Below, piece after piece: positions 28,442 to 37,596 of a stretch of 64,000 nucleotides of DNA. How positions within the stretch are numbered: the first letter of the stretch is position 1; each line of letters begins with the position of its first letter. A program made the position numbers and the translations under genes. The notes beneath the pieces were generated by a model. That model was not told the origin of the DNA. It searched no databases and saw nothing but the letters and a program-made list of their open reading frames with translations. Origin of the DNA: Bradyrhizobium sp. CCGB12 (GTDB lineage: Bacteria > Pseudomonadota > Alphaproteobacteria > Rhizobiales > Xanthobacteraceae); the NCBI RefSeq assembly GCF_024199845.1, contig NZ_JANADO010000001.1, positions 3,410,001 through 3,474,000 of the forward strand. Reading direction: 5' to 3'.

Positions 28442-30685
28442 CTAGAACCGCGACGTCGCGCCCAAGCCGACAATCCGCCCCTGCCCGACGCGGACCGACT
28501 GTACCGTTGGCCCAAAACTCTGGCCGAACGTCTCATAGCGCTCATCGAGCAGATTGTTGGCGAAGAGATAGGCTTCGAAGTTGCTCACCTTCCAACCCAT
28601 CCGCCCGTTGACGACGCCGTAGGACGCAAGGTCGAAACTGTTGGCCACATCGGCGGCGCGCGCTCCGACGAATTGATAGTTTCCGCGGACGTAGAAATCT
28701 CCGTTCAAGCGGATCGCCGCGGCCGACACCTGGTATTGAAAGCCGACATTGGCCGTGACCGGCGCAACGTTCGGGACGCGCCCGCCGTTCTTTGCACCGG
28801 TGGTGCTCCCTGCGGGAACGTTGACGAGCTCGGCATGGGTCAGCCCGATGCCGCCGGACAGATCGAGGTTGGGAGCAACCCGCAAGGTGGCTTCGAGCTC
28901 TCCGCCCCAGGATTGGTAGTCGAGCGCGGCGATCGTGAACGACGCCGAAGGCACATCGAAAACCACCAGGTGTCCGTTCTTCACGTCGTTGAAGAAGGCA
29001 GCCCCGGTGAATTTCAAGCGGTGATCGAGGAGCTCGGATTTGAAGCCGGTCTCGTATGTCCAGCTCGTCGAGGCCGGGAACGGGACTTCCGGCTTCCCCA
29101 GGGGATTGTTGACCGAGTTCGCCGGAAAGCCACCGGTGACGTAGCCACGAGCAACGGTCGCGTAGGTCATGATCTCCGGCGCCCAGTCATAACTCAGACC
29201 GGTTCGTCCCGTGAGAAAATCATCGCTCAGCCTGAGGTCTTGGGCGTAGCTCGGGACCGTGCCGGGCGTGCCGACGCCGAGATAGCGGTAAGCCGCCGCC
29301 TTGTCTTCGTGCGTCGCGCGAAGCCCGACGGTGCCCTTCAACGCGCCCACCAGCGGCACGGTCACTTCGCCGAACCCGGCATAGCTGTTGGTGACAAAGC
29401 TATTGTCCCTTATCCCGGTCGCGCTCGCATAAGCGGGCGTGACCGACCGGGTTTCGCTGTTCAGATCGACCTCGGTTCGATAGAGGTTCAGACCTGTCGT
29501 CCAGCTGACGGCACTGCCCTGCGGGGCCGACAGCCGCAGCTCCTGGAGCCAGGTGCTCTCGCCAATCCTGACCTTGGCCAGGTCCGCACCGGGCGTGGAG
29601 AAGAAGGCAGCGGGCAAGCCGGTGAGCTTGGCGAAGACCAGCGAGTCGGTCAGGTCGGTGAGCTGGAACGAATTCGTCCGCTGAAAATTCGATACGGAGT
29701 CGAAAATCACCGGCCCGAAATCGTGCCTGACCTTCATATTGTAGTTCTGGCTCTCCCGGTCCACTTCATTGCGCGGATTGACCGCGCTGACGGGGAAGTC
29801 CGGCGCGCCGCGCAACAGCCAGCGCGGCATCGTATCGTCATCCTTGTTGTAGGATCCGCTGAACGTGACGGTCGTGCGGTCCGTCGGCTTGTACAGCAAG
29901 CTGCCGCGAAACGCCCCGATCTGCGTCGCGGCATCGTTACCGCCGAGCAGGACGTTGGGAACGTCGCCGTTGAAGTTCGCGTAACGCATGGCAACCCGGC
30001 CGGCGAGCACGTCGGAAATGAGAGGCGCATTCGCGATCAGCTCGCCAAGCGCGTATCCCCTGGTGCCGACTTCGCCCGTGAGCGAAAACGCGCGATCGAA
30101 AGTCGGCAGACGCGAGACGATGTTGACGGCACCGCCTTGCGAATTGCGACCGAACAACGTGCCTTGCGGTCCTCGCAACACCTCCACGCGCTCGGTGTCG
30201 AGAAGATTTGGCGCGATGCCGTAGACCGACTGCGGGGTATCGTCGATGTAGAAGACGACGGAGGTGTCGTCCGGCGACACCGGTGAGAACGACCCGACGC
30301 CGCGGATGTTGGCGAGATTGGAGGCCTGTCCGCCAAGATCGACGAAATTGAAATTAGGCACGCTCCGCGCAAGTTCGGCGTTGGAGCGGGTCTTCGACAT
30401 ATCCTCTAGTTTCGGGCCGGCTATCGTTGTCATGCTGACCGGCACTTCGGTTTCGACTTCTGGCCGTTTGCGGGCTGTCACCGTTGCAGCGACCGGGGCC
30501 GGCGGTCGCGGCGCAACCCGGGAACTGCTTCTCTTCTTCTTGGCCGGCACGGCAATGTGGACCGCCGGAAGCTCAACAGCTTGCTGCGCCAAGACACAGT
30601 CCACCGACAGACCAAATGCAGCCACGACAATTGCGGTTCGCGAAGCGCATCCGAGCCGACCACCACTCCCCACCCCGAACTCCAT
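28442..30685 (-). CDS. TonB-dependent outer membrane receptor
   Basis: A 747-residue protein. After a signal peptide (about residues 1-34, ending CVLAQQ) comes a Lys/Arg/Pro-rich linker, then the plug domain (PVSMTTIAGPKLEDMSK, NLANIRGVGSFSP, DTERVEVLRGPQGTLFGRNSQGGAVNIVSR) and a 22-strand-type barrel ending in GLGATSRF with the terminal phenylalanine expected of outer membrane proteins. Such receptors import siderophores, heme, vitamin B12 or sugars with TonB-ExbBD energy. No TonB box is obvious. It is divergent from a TetR gene with paired operators, so it may be ligand- rather than iron-regulated. Confidence 0.93.
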   Translation of the reverse strand: MEFGVGSGGRLGCASRTAIVVAAFGLSVDCVLAQQAVELPAVHIAVPAKKKRSSSRVAPRPPAPVAATVTARKRPEVETEVPVSMTTIAGPKLEDMSKTRSNAELARSVPNFNFVDLGGQASNLANIRGVGSFSPVSPDDTSVVFYIDDTPQSVYGIAPNLLDTERVEVLRGPQGTLFGRNSQGGAVNIVSRLPTFDRAFSLTGEVGTRGYALGELIANAPLISDVLAGRVAMRYANFNGDVPNVLLGGNDAATQIGAFRGSLLYKPTDRTTVTFSGSYNKDDDTMPRWLLRGAPDFPVSAVNPRNEVDRESQNYNMKVRHDFGPVIFDSVSNFQRTNSFQLTDLTDSLVFAKLTGLPAAFFSTPGADLAKVRIGESTWLQELRLSAPQGSAVSWTTGLNLYRTEVDLNSETRSVTPAYASATGIRDNSFVTNSYAGFGEVTVPLVGALKGTVGLRATHEDKAAAYRYLGVGTPGTVPSYAQDLRLSDDFLTGRTGLSYDWAPEIMTYATVARGYVTGGFPANSVNNPLGKPEVPFPASTSWTYETGFKSELLDHRLKFTGAAFFNDVKNGHLVVFDVPSASFTIAALDYQSWGGELEATLRVAPNLDLSGGIGLTHAELVNVPAGSTTGAKNGGRVPNVAPVTANVGFQYQVSAAAIRLNGDFYVRGNYQFVGARAADVANSFDLASYGVVNGRMGWKVSNFEAYLFANNLLDERYETFGQSFGPTVQSVRVGQGRIVGLGATSRF

Positions 30686-30722
30686 GCTTCCCAGTCCCCA
30701 TCCAATTCCAAATACTGACTGG

Positions 30723-30756
30723 TTGACCAGTCAACACTGGCTGCTTGACCAGTCAA
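30723..30756. promoter_or_regulatory. Two identical palindromic operators for the TonB receptor/TetR pair
   Basis: TTGACCAGTCAA occurs at 30723-30734 and again at 30745-30756; each has TTGAC/GTCAA arms. The sites are 22 bp apart, about two helical turns, so bound dimers would lie on the same DNA face. A further half-site, TGACTGG, lies at 30716-30722. They are in the gap between the receptor gene (start 30685) and the TetR gene (start 30800). Binding by this TetR protein is inference. Confidence 0.72.
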
Positions 30757-30799
30757 GATAAAATTCGTAAGCAATTTAGAATAGTTAGAGGGTAGGTCG

Positions 30800-31408
30800 A
30801 TGAGCCCACGCCGGTCCCCCAACTCCCCTGTCGCCGGCCGTGACGCGATCCTGGCCGCGGCACGGACGGAGTTTGCGAAGTCGGGATTTCACGGCACGCG
30901 GATGCGCGATATCGCGGAGCGCGCGCAGGTGTCGCAGGGGCTGCTGCACCACCATTTTCAGAGCAAGGAAGAGCTCTGGAATATCGTCGGCGAACAGGCG
31001 TCCGACGAGTTTCTCGCCTACGTGGCCGGCGCGATTTCGCCGGAGCCGCTCGACGCACAGTCGATTCCAACCGTGCTTGGAACCTATCTGCGGTATTGGC
31101 GCGAGCATCCGGAGGCATTCCGGATCAATCTGTGGCGCCAACTCGATGGTCTGAACGACGAGCGCAAGTCGCGCTCGCGCCGCCTGAACGAGAAGGCGGT
31201 CCCGCTATTCATGAGAGCGCAGCAGGCCGACCTCTTGCGCAGCGATTTGCCCACCGGCCTCGTGTTTTGTGCCGCCGGCGCACTGGTGCAATTCTGGCTT
31301 CACAGCCGCGTCGAGCTACAGGACGCAATCGAGATCGGCGGCGCCGAGATGCCGGACGACGATCGATTCGTCGAAAGCATCATGAAGCTCATCGGCGGCG
31401 CAAAGTGA
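30800..31408 (+). CDS. TetR family transcriptional regulator
   Basis: A 202-residue regulator with the TetR DNA-binding domain at the N-terminus (RDAILAAARTEFAKSGFHGTRMRDIAERAQVSQGLLHHHFQSKEELW) and a helical ligand domain. The HTH (VSQGLLHHHFQSKEEL) is near residues 44-59. Divergent from the TonB receptor gene with two identical palindromes between them; it probably represses both promoters. The ligand is unknown. Confidence 0.93.
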   Translation: MSPRRSPNSPVAGRDAILAAARTEFAKSGFHGTRMRDIAERAQVSQGLLHHHFQSKEELWNIVGEQASDEFLAYVAGAISPEPLDAQSIPTVLGTYLRYWREHPEAFRINLWRQLDGLNDERKSRSRRLNEKAVPLFMRAQQADLLRSDLPTGLVFCAAGALVQFWLHSRVELQDAIEIGGAEMPDDDRFVESIMKLIGGAK

Positions 31409-31439
31409 TCGCTCCACAAGGCTGATATCGTTTTTCAAT

Positions 31440-32036
31440 TCAGCCCGACTGCGCCTCGACGGCCTGCACCGCCACGCTCGCGACCTGCCGCAAGGCTTCG
31501 CGATCGGAGCCCGAAGACGCCATCACGCCCATGCCGACTGATACCGCCGAGACATAGCGCGCGAGCGCGGCGGGATCTGATGTCGGCTTCAGATCGCCTT
31601 CGGCTTTCGCGCGAATAAAGCGGTCGCGGAGCTGGTCTTCGTTCTGGGCGCGGCGGGCGGCGAGCTCAAACGGGACGTTCTCGGAGCCGGTGCCGCAGGC
31701 GATGCCGCCCTGCACGAGCAGGCAACCAGGTGGATTGGCGGGATCGGTCTGCTTGTCGGCGATGCCCATCAACATCCGCTCAGCGACGTCGCGGGCGGTG
31801 GGGGCGGCGACCACCTCGTCCATCCAGACGCCGCGCAATTTGGTGTAGCGGTCGAGCGCGGCCTTCAGCAGGCCCTCCTTGTTGCCGAAGCAGGCATAGA
31901 GGCTGGGCGGATTGATGCCCATGGCCTCGGTGAGCTGGGCGATGGTGGCGCCCTCATAGCCATGGCGCCAAAACACTTCCATCGCCTGGTCCAACGCCGC
32001 CTCGGCGTCGAATTCGCGGGGGCGTCCCATGCCCAT
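31440..32036 (-). CDS. TetR family regulator of the RND efflux operon
   Basis: A 198-residue TetR protein. DNA-binding domain: GRPREFDAEAALDQAMEVFWRHGYEGATIAQLTEAMGINPPSLYACFGNKEGLL. The C-terminal domain has GCLLVQGGIACGTGSENV, typical of the TetR_C_16-like group. It has a good ribosome binding site (GGAGACAG before ATG 32036), with an alternative ATG two codons later. Divergent from the RND adaptor and permease genes with palindromes between, so it is the probable local repressor of the pump. Confidence 0.92.
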   Translation of the reverse strand: MGMGRPREFDAEAALDQAMEVFWRHGYEGATIAQLTEAMGINPPSLYACFGNKEGLLKAALDRYTKLRGVWMDEVVAAPTARDVAERMLMGIADKQTDPANPPGCLLVQGGIACGTGSENVPFELAARRAQNEDQLRDRFIRAKAEGDLKPTSDPAALARYVSAVSVGMGVMASSGSDREALRQVASVAVQAVEAQSG

Positions 32037-32050
32037 GTGACTGTCTCCTC

Positions 32051-32087
32051 GGAATTGACGCTCTGCCTGAGCCTTAACGTCAATTCC
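32051..32087. promoter_or_regulatory. Inverted repeat upstream of the TetR/RND divergent pair
   Basis: GGAATTGACG (32051-32060) and CGTCAATTCC (32078-32087) are perfect 10-bp arms separated by 17 bp, just upstream of the TetR start codon (32036). It may be an operator for autoregulation or a leader hairpin. Confidence 0.5.
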
Positions 32088-32204
32088 TATCTATTTGTTC
32101 TACCTTTATATTTCTGCCGGCTTCCAATTCTTGCGGTATGCCGCTACAATTTTCTTAGTGAATGGTACATAAGTATCTTGCACTGCGGCATCCAGCTCCA
32201 CATC

Positions 32205-32220
32205 TGTAGTGAACACTACA
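32205..32220. promoter_or_regulatory. Perfect palindromic operator before the RND adaptor gene
   Basis: TGTAGTG-AA-CACTACA is a 16-bp element with perfect 7-bp arms, ending 16 bp before the adaptor ATG (32237). The position overlaps the expected promoter or leader, as for TetR/AcrR-type pump repressors. Assignment to the TetR protein at 31440-32036 is inference. Confidence 0.65.
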
Positions 32221-32236
32221 TATCTGGAGCGCGCAA

Positions 32237-33481
32237 ATGCATCCCTCCCAAAATACCTCCCGCGCCGGTCGTTTTCGCCGCCTTCTCGGCGGCGTTGCCG
32301 TCGTAGGCGCCCTCGCCGTCGCCGGTTCGATCGCGACCGGCCGCTACTTTCACCCGGCCCAAGCAACCGCGCCGGCCGCCGCGGCCGAACAAGCCGTGTC
32401 CGTCACCGTCGCGATGATCGAGCCGCGGCAGACCGTGCTGTGGGACGATTTCTCCGGCCGGCTCGAGGCCATCAACCGCGTCGAGCTGCGCCCGCGCGTG
32501 GCGGGAGCGATCCTGTCGACCAATTTCACCGAAGGCGCGCTGGTGAAGGCCGGCGACATGCTGTTCAAGATTGATCCGGCGCCCTATGCGGCAGAGGTCG
32601 ACAAGGCCAACGCCCAGCTCGAAGCCGCCAAGGCGCGCGTCGTCTTCACCCAGAGCGAGCTCGAGCGCGGCGCGCAGCTGGTCGGCAACGCCGTGGTGAC
32701 GCGGCGCGACTTCGACCAGCGCGAGAATGCCAACCGTGAAGCGATCGCCAACGTGAAGGCGGCCGAGGCAACGCTGCAGACCGCAAAGCTCAATCTCGAT
32801 TACACCGAGGTGCGCGCGCCGGTTGATGGCCGCGTTGGCAAGATCGAGGTCACCGTCGGCAATCTCGTCGCCGCCGGCACCGCCTCCCCGGTGCTGACGT
32901 CGCTGGTCTCGGTCAATCCGATCTACGCCTCGTTCGATGCGGACGAGGAGGTCGTGCTGCACGCGCTGAATTCCATTGCAGATGGCTCCGGCCAACGCGG
33001 CAAGCTCGACCAGATCCCCGTGGAGATGGCGACCTCCGGCGGCCTCTCGGCGAAAGGCCACATCCAGCTGATCGACAACCAGGTCAACGGCCAGAGCGGC
33101 ACCATCCGTGTCCGCGCCGTGTTCCGCAACGACGACGGGCGTCTCATCCCCGGACAGTTCGCACGCGTGCGCATGGGCCAGCCGAAGCAGCAGACGCTGG
33201 TGATGATCGACGAGCGCGCAATCGGCACCGACCAGGACAAGAAATTCGTGATGGCGGTCGGTGACGACAGCCGCGCCGTCTATCGGCCGGTCACGCTCGG
33301 CGGCGCCGTCGACGGGCTTCGCATCGTCACCTCGGGCCTGAACTCCGGCGACCGCATCGTGGTCAACGGCTTGCAGCGCGTGCGTCCCGGCGCCCTTCTC
33401 AAGACGGAGGTGGCGCAGATGGGAGCGCGCGGGCCGCAGCAGGCTTCCAACCACAGCAACCAGGACGTGGTGCAACGCTAA
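32237..33481 (+). CDS. RND efflux periplasmic adaptor (membrane fusion protein)
   Basis: A 414-residue adaptor. An N-terminal hydrophobic segment (LLGGVAVVGALAVAGSIATGRYF) anchors it. Lipoyl/barrel-sandwich regions (EAINRVELRPRVAGAIL, YTEVRAPVDGRVGKIEV) flank an alpha-hairpin (AEVDKANAQLEAAKARVVFTQSELERG), followed by the beta-barrel and membrane-proximal domains (GTIRVRAVFRNDDGRLIPGQFARVRM). It links the RND permease to an outer membrane channel, which is not encoded here. It is followed by the permease gene after a 164-bp spacer that holds a repeat element. Confidence 0.94.
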   Translation: MHPSQNTSRAGRFRRLLGGVAVVGALAVAGSIATGRYFHPAQATAPAAAAEQAVSVTVAMIEPRQTVLWDDFSGRLEAINRVELRPRVAGAILSTNFTEGALVKAGDMLFKIDPAPYAAEVDKANAQLEAAKARVVFTQSELERGAQLVGNAVVTRRDFDQRENANREAIANVKAAEATLQTAKLNLDYTEVRAPVDGRVGKIEVTVGNLVAAGTASPVLTSLVSVNPIYASFDADEEVVLHALNSIADGSGQRGKLDQIPVEMATSGGLSAKGHIQLIDNQVNGQSGTIRVRAVFRNDDGRLIPGQFARVRMGQPKQQTLVMIDERAIGTDQDKKFVMAVGDDSRAVYRPVTLGGAVDGLRIVTSGLNSGDRIVVNGLQRVRPGALLKTEVAQMGARGPQQASNHSNQDVVQR

Positions 33482-33487
33482 CATCCT

Positions 33488-33600
33488 CCGTCATTCCGGG
33501 GCGCGCGTAGCGCGAGCCCGGAACTCGAAACTACTGAACTCCGATCACTTCACCTCGAGATTCCGGGTTCGCGGGCTTCGCCCCCACCCCGGAATGACGG
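33488..33600. repeat. Intergenic inverted repeat of about 113 bp
   Basis: CCGTCATTCCGGGG (33488-33501) and CCCCGGAATGACGG (33587-33600) are perfect 14-bp arms. Between them are internal palindromes (GCGCGCGTAGCGCG; GGTTCGCGGGCTTCGCCC). I recognise this as a common mobile-like intergenic repeat in Bradyrhizobium and relatives. It lies between the adaptor and permease genes and could attenuate or stabilise the shared transcript. Confidence 0.8.
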
Positions 33601-33645
33601 CGGAGCTGTGTGGAGACGAAAACGATATTGCCCAGGGGCAAAGCC

Positions 33646-36600
33646 ATGAATCTCTCAAAATTCTTCATCGACCGTCCGATTTTCGCCGGCGTGCTGTCGG
33701 TCCTGATCTTCCTTGCCGGCTTGATCTCGCTGTTCGCGATGCCGATCTCGGAATATCCCGACGTCGTGCCGCCGTCCGTCGTGGTCCGCGCGACCTATCC
33801 TGGCGCCAACCCCAAGGTAATCGCGGAGACGGTGGCTACTCCCATCGAGGAGCAGATCAACGGCGTCGAAGGCATGCTGTACATGTCGAGCCAGGCCACA
33901 ACCGACGGCGCGATGACGCTGACGGTGACGTTCCGCCTCGGCACCGATCCCGACAAGGCGACACAGCTGGTGCAGAACCGCGTGCAGCAGGCTGAGCCGC
34001 GCCTCCCCGCGGTGGTGCGCCAGCTCGGCATCATCACCAAGAAGTCGTCGCCCGACCTCACCATGGTCGTGCATCTGTTGTCGCCGAACGGCCGCTACGA
34101 CATGACGTATTTGCGCAACTACGCGGTGCTCAATGTCAAGGATCGCCTCGCGCGGATCGACGGCGTCGGCGACGTGCAGCTCTACGGCGCCGGCGACTAT
34201 TCGATGCGGGTCTGGGTCGATCCGCAAAAGGCGGCGGAGCACGGCCTGACCGCGAGCGACATCGTCAGGGCGATCCAGGCGCAGAACGTCGAGGCCGCTG
34301 CCGGCGTCGTCGGCTCCTCCCCGAACGTCAGGGGTATCGACCTGCAATTGTCGGTCAATGCGGAAGGCCGGCTCGCCAACGAAGAACAGTTCGGCGACAT
34401 CGTGGTCAAGACCGGCGCGCGCGGCGAAGTCGTGCGCCTACGCGACGTCGCGCGGATCGAGCTCGGCGCGTCCGAATACGGCCTGCGCTCGCTGCTCGAC
34501 AACAAGCAGGCGGTGGCGATCCCGATCTTCCAGGCGCCGGGCTCGAACGCGCTGCAGATTTCCGACAACGTCCGCGCCACCATGGCCGAGATCAAGAAGA
34601 ACATGCCCGAGGGCGTGTCCTATCAGATCGTCTACGATCCCACCCAGTTCGTGCGCTCCTCGATCGAGGCGGTGATCCACACATTGCTGGAAGCGATCGC
34701 GCTGGTGGTGCTGGTCGTGATCCTGTTCCTGCAGACCTGGCGCGCCTCGATCATTCCGCTCCTGGCCGTGCCGGTGTCGATCGTCGGCACCTTCGCGGTG
34801 ATGCACGTGTTCGGCTTCTCCATCAACGCGCTCAGCCTGTTCGGCCTCGTGCTCGCGATCGGCATCGTCGTCGACGATGCCATCGTCGTGGTCGAGAACG
34901 TCGAGCGCAACATCGAGGCCGGGCTGTCGCCGCGCGATGCCACCTATCAGGCCATGCGCGAGGTGTCGGGCCCGATCATCGCGATCGCCATGGTGCTGAT
35001 CGCGGTGTTCGTGCCGCTCGCCTTCATCTCCGGCCTCACCGGGCAGTTCTACAAGCAGTTCGCGCTGACGATCGCGATCTCGACCGTGATCTCCGCCGTC
35101 AACTCGCTGACGCTGTCCCCGGCATTGTCGGCGCTGCTGCTCAAGGGCCACAATGAGCCGAAGGATCGGCTGACGATCATCATGGAAAAGAGCCTCGGCT
35201 GGTTCTTCCGCGGCTTCAACAAGGCGTTTACGCGCTCCTCGGAGAACTACAGCAGCAGCGTTACCAAGGTGATCTCGGGCAAGGCCGCGGTGATGGGTCT
35301 CTACGTGGTGCTGGTCGGCCTCACCACCCTCCTGTTCCAGCAAGTCCCGAGCGGCTTCGTGCCGGGCCAGGACAAGCAATATCTGGTCGGTTTCGCCCGC
35401 CTGCCCGATGGTGCCACGCTCGACCGTAGCGAGGAGGTGATCCGCAAGATGAGCGACATCGCGCTGACCCAGCCCGGTGTCGAGAGCTCCGTGGCGTTCC
35501 CGGGCCTGTCGATTTCCGGCTTCACCAACTCGTCCAATGCCGGCATCGTATTCTCGACGCTCAAGCCGTTCGACGAACGCAAGGATCCCTCGCTGAGCGG
35601 GCCCGCGCTCGCGGCCGAGCTGAACAAGAAATATGCCGGGATCCAGGAAGCCTTCATCGCCATGTTCCCGCCGCCGCCGGTCAACGGCCTCGGCACGATC
35701 GGCGGCTTCAAGCTCCAGATCGAGGACCGTGCCGGCCTCGGCTATGAGGCGCTGAACGAAGCGACGAACGCGTTCATGGCGGCGATGCAGAAGGCGCCGG
35801 AGATCGCCGGCGTGTTCTCGAGCTTCCAGGTCAATGTGCCCCAGCTCTTCGCCGACATCGACCGCACCAAGGCGCTCCAGTTAGGGGTGCCCGTGACGGA
35901 AGTGTTCAACACGCTCCAGATTTACCTCGGCTCCTACTACGTCAACGACTTCAACAAGTTTGGCCGCACCTATTCCGTCCGCGTCCAGGCCGACGCGCCG
36001 TTCCGCGCACGGGCCGACGACATCCGGCAACTGAAGGTGCGCTCGTCGTCGGGCGACATGGTGCCGCTGTCGGCGCTGATGACGATCCGCCAGAGCGCGG
36101 GGCCGGAGCGTGCGATCCGCTACAACGGCTTCCTGTCCTCCGACATCAACGCGGCGGCTGCGCCCGGTTTTTCATCGGGTCAGGCGCAGGAGGCGGCGAC
36201 GCGCATCGCTGCGGAGGTGTTGCCGCCCGGCTTTGCCTTCGAATGGACCGACCTCACCTATCAGGAGTTCATCGCCGGCAATTCCGGCATCTGGGTATTC
36301 CCGCTGGCGATCCTGCTGGTGTTCCTGGTGCTGGCCGCACTCTATGAGAGCCTGACCCTGCCGCTCTCGATCATCATGATCGTGCCGATGGGCCTCTTGG
36401 CGGCGATGTTCGGCGTCTGGATCTCCAAGGGTGACAACAACGTCTTCACCCAGATCGGCTTGATCGTGCTCGTCGGCCTCTCCGCCAAGAACGCGATCCT
36501 GATCGTCGAATTCGCGCGCGAGCTCGAATTCGCGGGGCGCACGCCGATCCGGGCCGCGATCGAGGCGAGCCGGCTGCGGCTGCGCCCAATCCTGATGACG

Positions 36601-36834
36601 TCGATGGCCTTCATCATGGGCGTGCTGCCGCTGGTGCTCTCGACCGGTGCAGGCTCGGAGATGCGGCGGGCCATGGGCGTTGCCGTGTTCTCCGGCATGA
36701 TCGGCGTCACCGTGTTCGGCCTGTTCCTGACGCCGGTGTTCTATGTGCTGTTGCGGACCGTCACCGGCATGAAGCCGCTGACGCATCACGGCAGCGACGT
36801 CAGCGCGGCGCCGGTTCAAGGTGTGGGGCACTAG
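33646..36834 (+). CDS. RND efflux permease (HAE1/AcrB-like)
   Basis: A 1,062-residue pump subunit of the full expected length. ATG 33646 (MNLSKFFIDRPIFAGVLSVL) is the canonical start, with AGGGGC upstream. Visible are the proton-relay helix region (GLVLAIGIVVDDAIVVVENVER), porter domains (VNGVEGMLYMSSQ, GVGDVQLYGAGDYSMRVWVD), the second-half FSSFQVNVPQLFADIDR and the C-terminal IGLIVLVGLSAKNAILIVEFA helix. It exports hydrophobic drugs or plant compounds by proton antiport as a trimer. It forms an operon with the adaptor. Confidence 0.95.
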   Translation: MNLSKFFIDRPIFAGVLSVLIFLAGLISLFAMPISEYPDVVPPSVVVRATYPGANPKVIAETVATPIEEQINGVEGMLYMSSQATTDGAMTLTVTFRLGTDPDKATQLVQNRVQQAEPRLPAVVRQLGIITKKSSPDLTMVVHLLSPNGRYDMTYLRNYAVLNVKDRLARIDGVGDVQLYGAGDYSMRVWVDPQKAAEHGLTASDIVRAIQAQNVEAAAGVVGSSPNVRGIDLQLSVNAEGRLANEEQFGDIVVKTGARGEVVRLRDVARIELGASEYGLRSLLDNKQAVAIPIFQAPGSNALQISDNVRATMAEIKKNMPEGVSYQIVYDPTQFVRSSIEAVIHTLLEAIALVVLVVILFLQTWRASIIPLLAVPVSIVGTFAVMHVFGFSINALSLFGLVLAIGIVVDDAIVVVENVERNIEAGLSPRDATYQAMREVSGPIIAIAMVLIAVFVPLAFISGLTGQFYKQFALTIAISTVISAVNSLTLSPALSALLLKGHNEPKDRLTIIMEKSLGWFFRGFNKAFTRSSENYSSSVTKVISGKAAVMGLYVVLVGLTTLLFQQVPSGFVPGQDKQYLVGFARLPDGATLDRSEEVIRKMSDIALTQPGVESSVAFPGLSISGFTNSSNAGIVFSTLKPFDERKDPSLSGPALAAELNKKYAGIQEAFIAMFPPPPVNGLGTIGGFKLQIEDRAGLGYEALNEATNAFMAAMQKAPEIAGVFSSFQVNVPQLFADIDRTKALQLGVPVTEVFNTLQIYLGSYYVNDFNKFGRTYSVRVQADAPFRARADDIRQLKVRSSSGDMVPLSALMTIRQSAGPERAIRYNGFLSSDINAAAAPGFSSGQAQEAATRIAAEVLPPGFAFEWTDLTYQEFIAGNSGIWVFPLAILLVFLVLAALYESLTLPLSIIMIVPMGLLAAMFGVWISKGDNNVFTQIGLIVLVGLSAKNAILIVEFARELEFAGRTPIRAAIEASRLRLRPILMTSMAFIMGVLPLVLSTGAGSEMRRAMGVAVFSGMIGVTVFGLFLTPVFYVLLRTVTGMKPLTHHGSDVSAAPVQGVGH

Positions 36835-36905
36835 ACTAGCGACAGACCCGACACCAGCAACGGAACGAGCACGGTCTTGCGAAAGACCGTCTCGTTGACG
36901 CGGTG
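36831..36905 (-). pseudogene. Tail fragment of a TauE/SafE-like sulfite exporter
   Basis: The minus strand encodes about 25 residues, RVNETVFRKTVLVPLLVSGLSLV and a stop, resembling the end of TauE/SafE transporters (RxVNxxxFRRxVLxLLLxSGLSL). No upstream coding part is seen to about 37000, so this is a remnant, overlapping the RND stop codon by a few bases. The match is short and from memory, so it is uncertain. Confidence 0.42.
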
Positions 36906-36999
36906 AAAGGCGATCACCCCGAGTGCGAAGCCGGCGGGCCGGTCAAATGGCGCCTTTGCGCGCGAGCCAGGCTCGCCGGACTCTCTGCAGGCTTCAGGA

Positions 37000-37497
37000 C
37001 TATTTTCTGTTCTCCTCGCAGAACTTCAACGCCGCCAGCGCCTCGCCGGCCCGCGGGATCTGCATCTCGATGCTGTCGTCGTCATCGTCTTCGAAATCGA
37101 GCGTGAGACGTTTGGCCTTCGACAGCCGGTCCATGATCGACTGATCATATTCGAAGACGCCGCGCACGGTGGTCTTGTCCATGACCTCCCATTTCGCCTT
37201 CTTCATGATGTCGGCATCGTCGGTGCCGACATCGGCCCGGAGGACCTCGCCGATCTTGTCCCATTCCCAACCGTCATAGATCATGACGATCACGATGGCC
37301 TTGTCGGAATAGGTGATCACGATGACGTAGTCGCGATTCTCGTCATCCTTGTCCTTGTAGCCGCGGCTCGCGTTGCAATGGGTGTCCTGCGTACGCTTCT
37401 CGATGGACCAGTCGCCGACCTTGGATTGTTGCGCGAGTGCCGGCCCGGCGCTCAAGGCGCCGGCGAGCAAGCCGGCTGCGAAAAGGAATCGATTCAT
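37000..37497 (-). CDS. Hypothetical exported protein, IalB-like
   Basis: A 165-residue protein with a clear signal peptide (MNRFLFAAGLLAGALSAGPALAQQ; start ATG 37497 chosen for this reason). The mature part begins SKVGDWSIEKRTQDTHCNASRGYK, reminiscent of the GDW...C pattern of IalB-type proteins, and ends with a Asp-rich stretch (DFEDDDDDS) and EALAALKFCEENRK, giving two cysteines that may pair. A periplasmic location is likely. No specific function can be assigned. Confidence 0.78.
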   Translation of the reverse strand: MNRFLFAAGLLAGALSAGPALAQQSKVGDWSIEKRTQDTHCNASRGYKDKDDENRDYVIVITYSDKAIVIVMIYDGWEWDKIGEVLRADVGTDDADIMKKAKWEVMDKTTVRGVFEYDQSIMDRLSKAKRLTLDFEDDDDDSIEMQIPRAGEALAALKFCEENRK

Positions 37498-37596
37498 GTC
37501 GGCCTCCAGCGTCTTCCCCGGGCCGAGATGACCACCTCCGCCGGCCACTCGCAAGGGACTGTGGCGCGGCATGAGGTCAATGGTGTTGCCGGCTGC

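Noticed and set aside
28394..30286. Plus-strand open frame of about 630 codons opposite the TonB receptor
   Set aside because: Antisense to a well-supported receptor with signal peptide and C-terminal Phe; the shadow has no domain.
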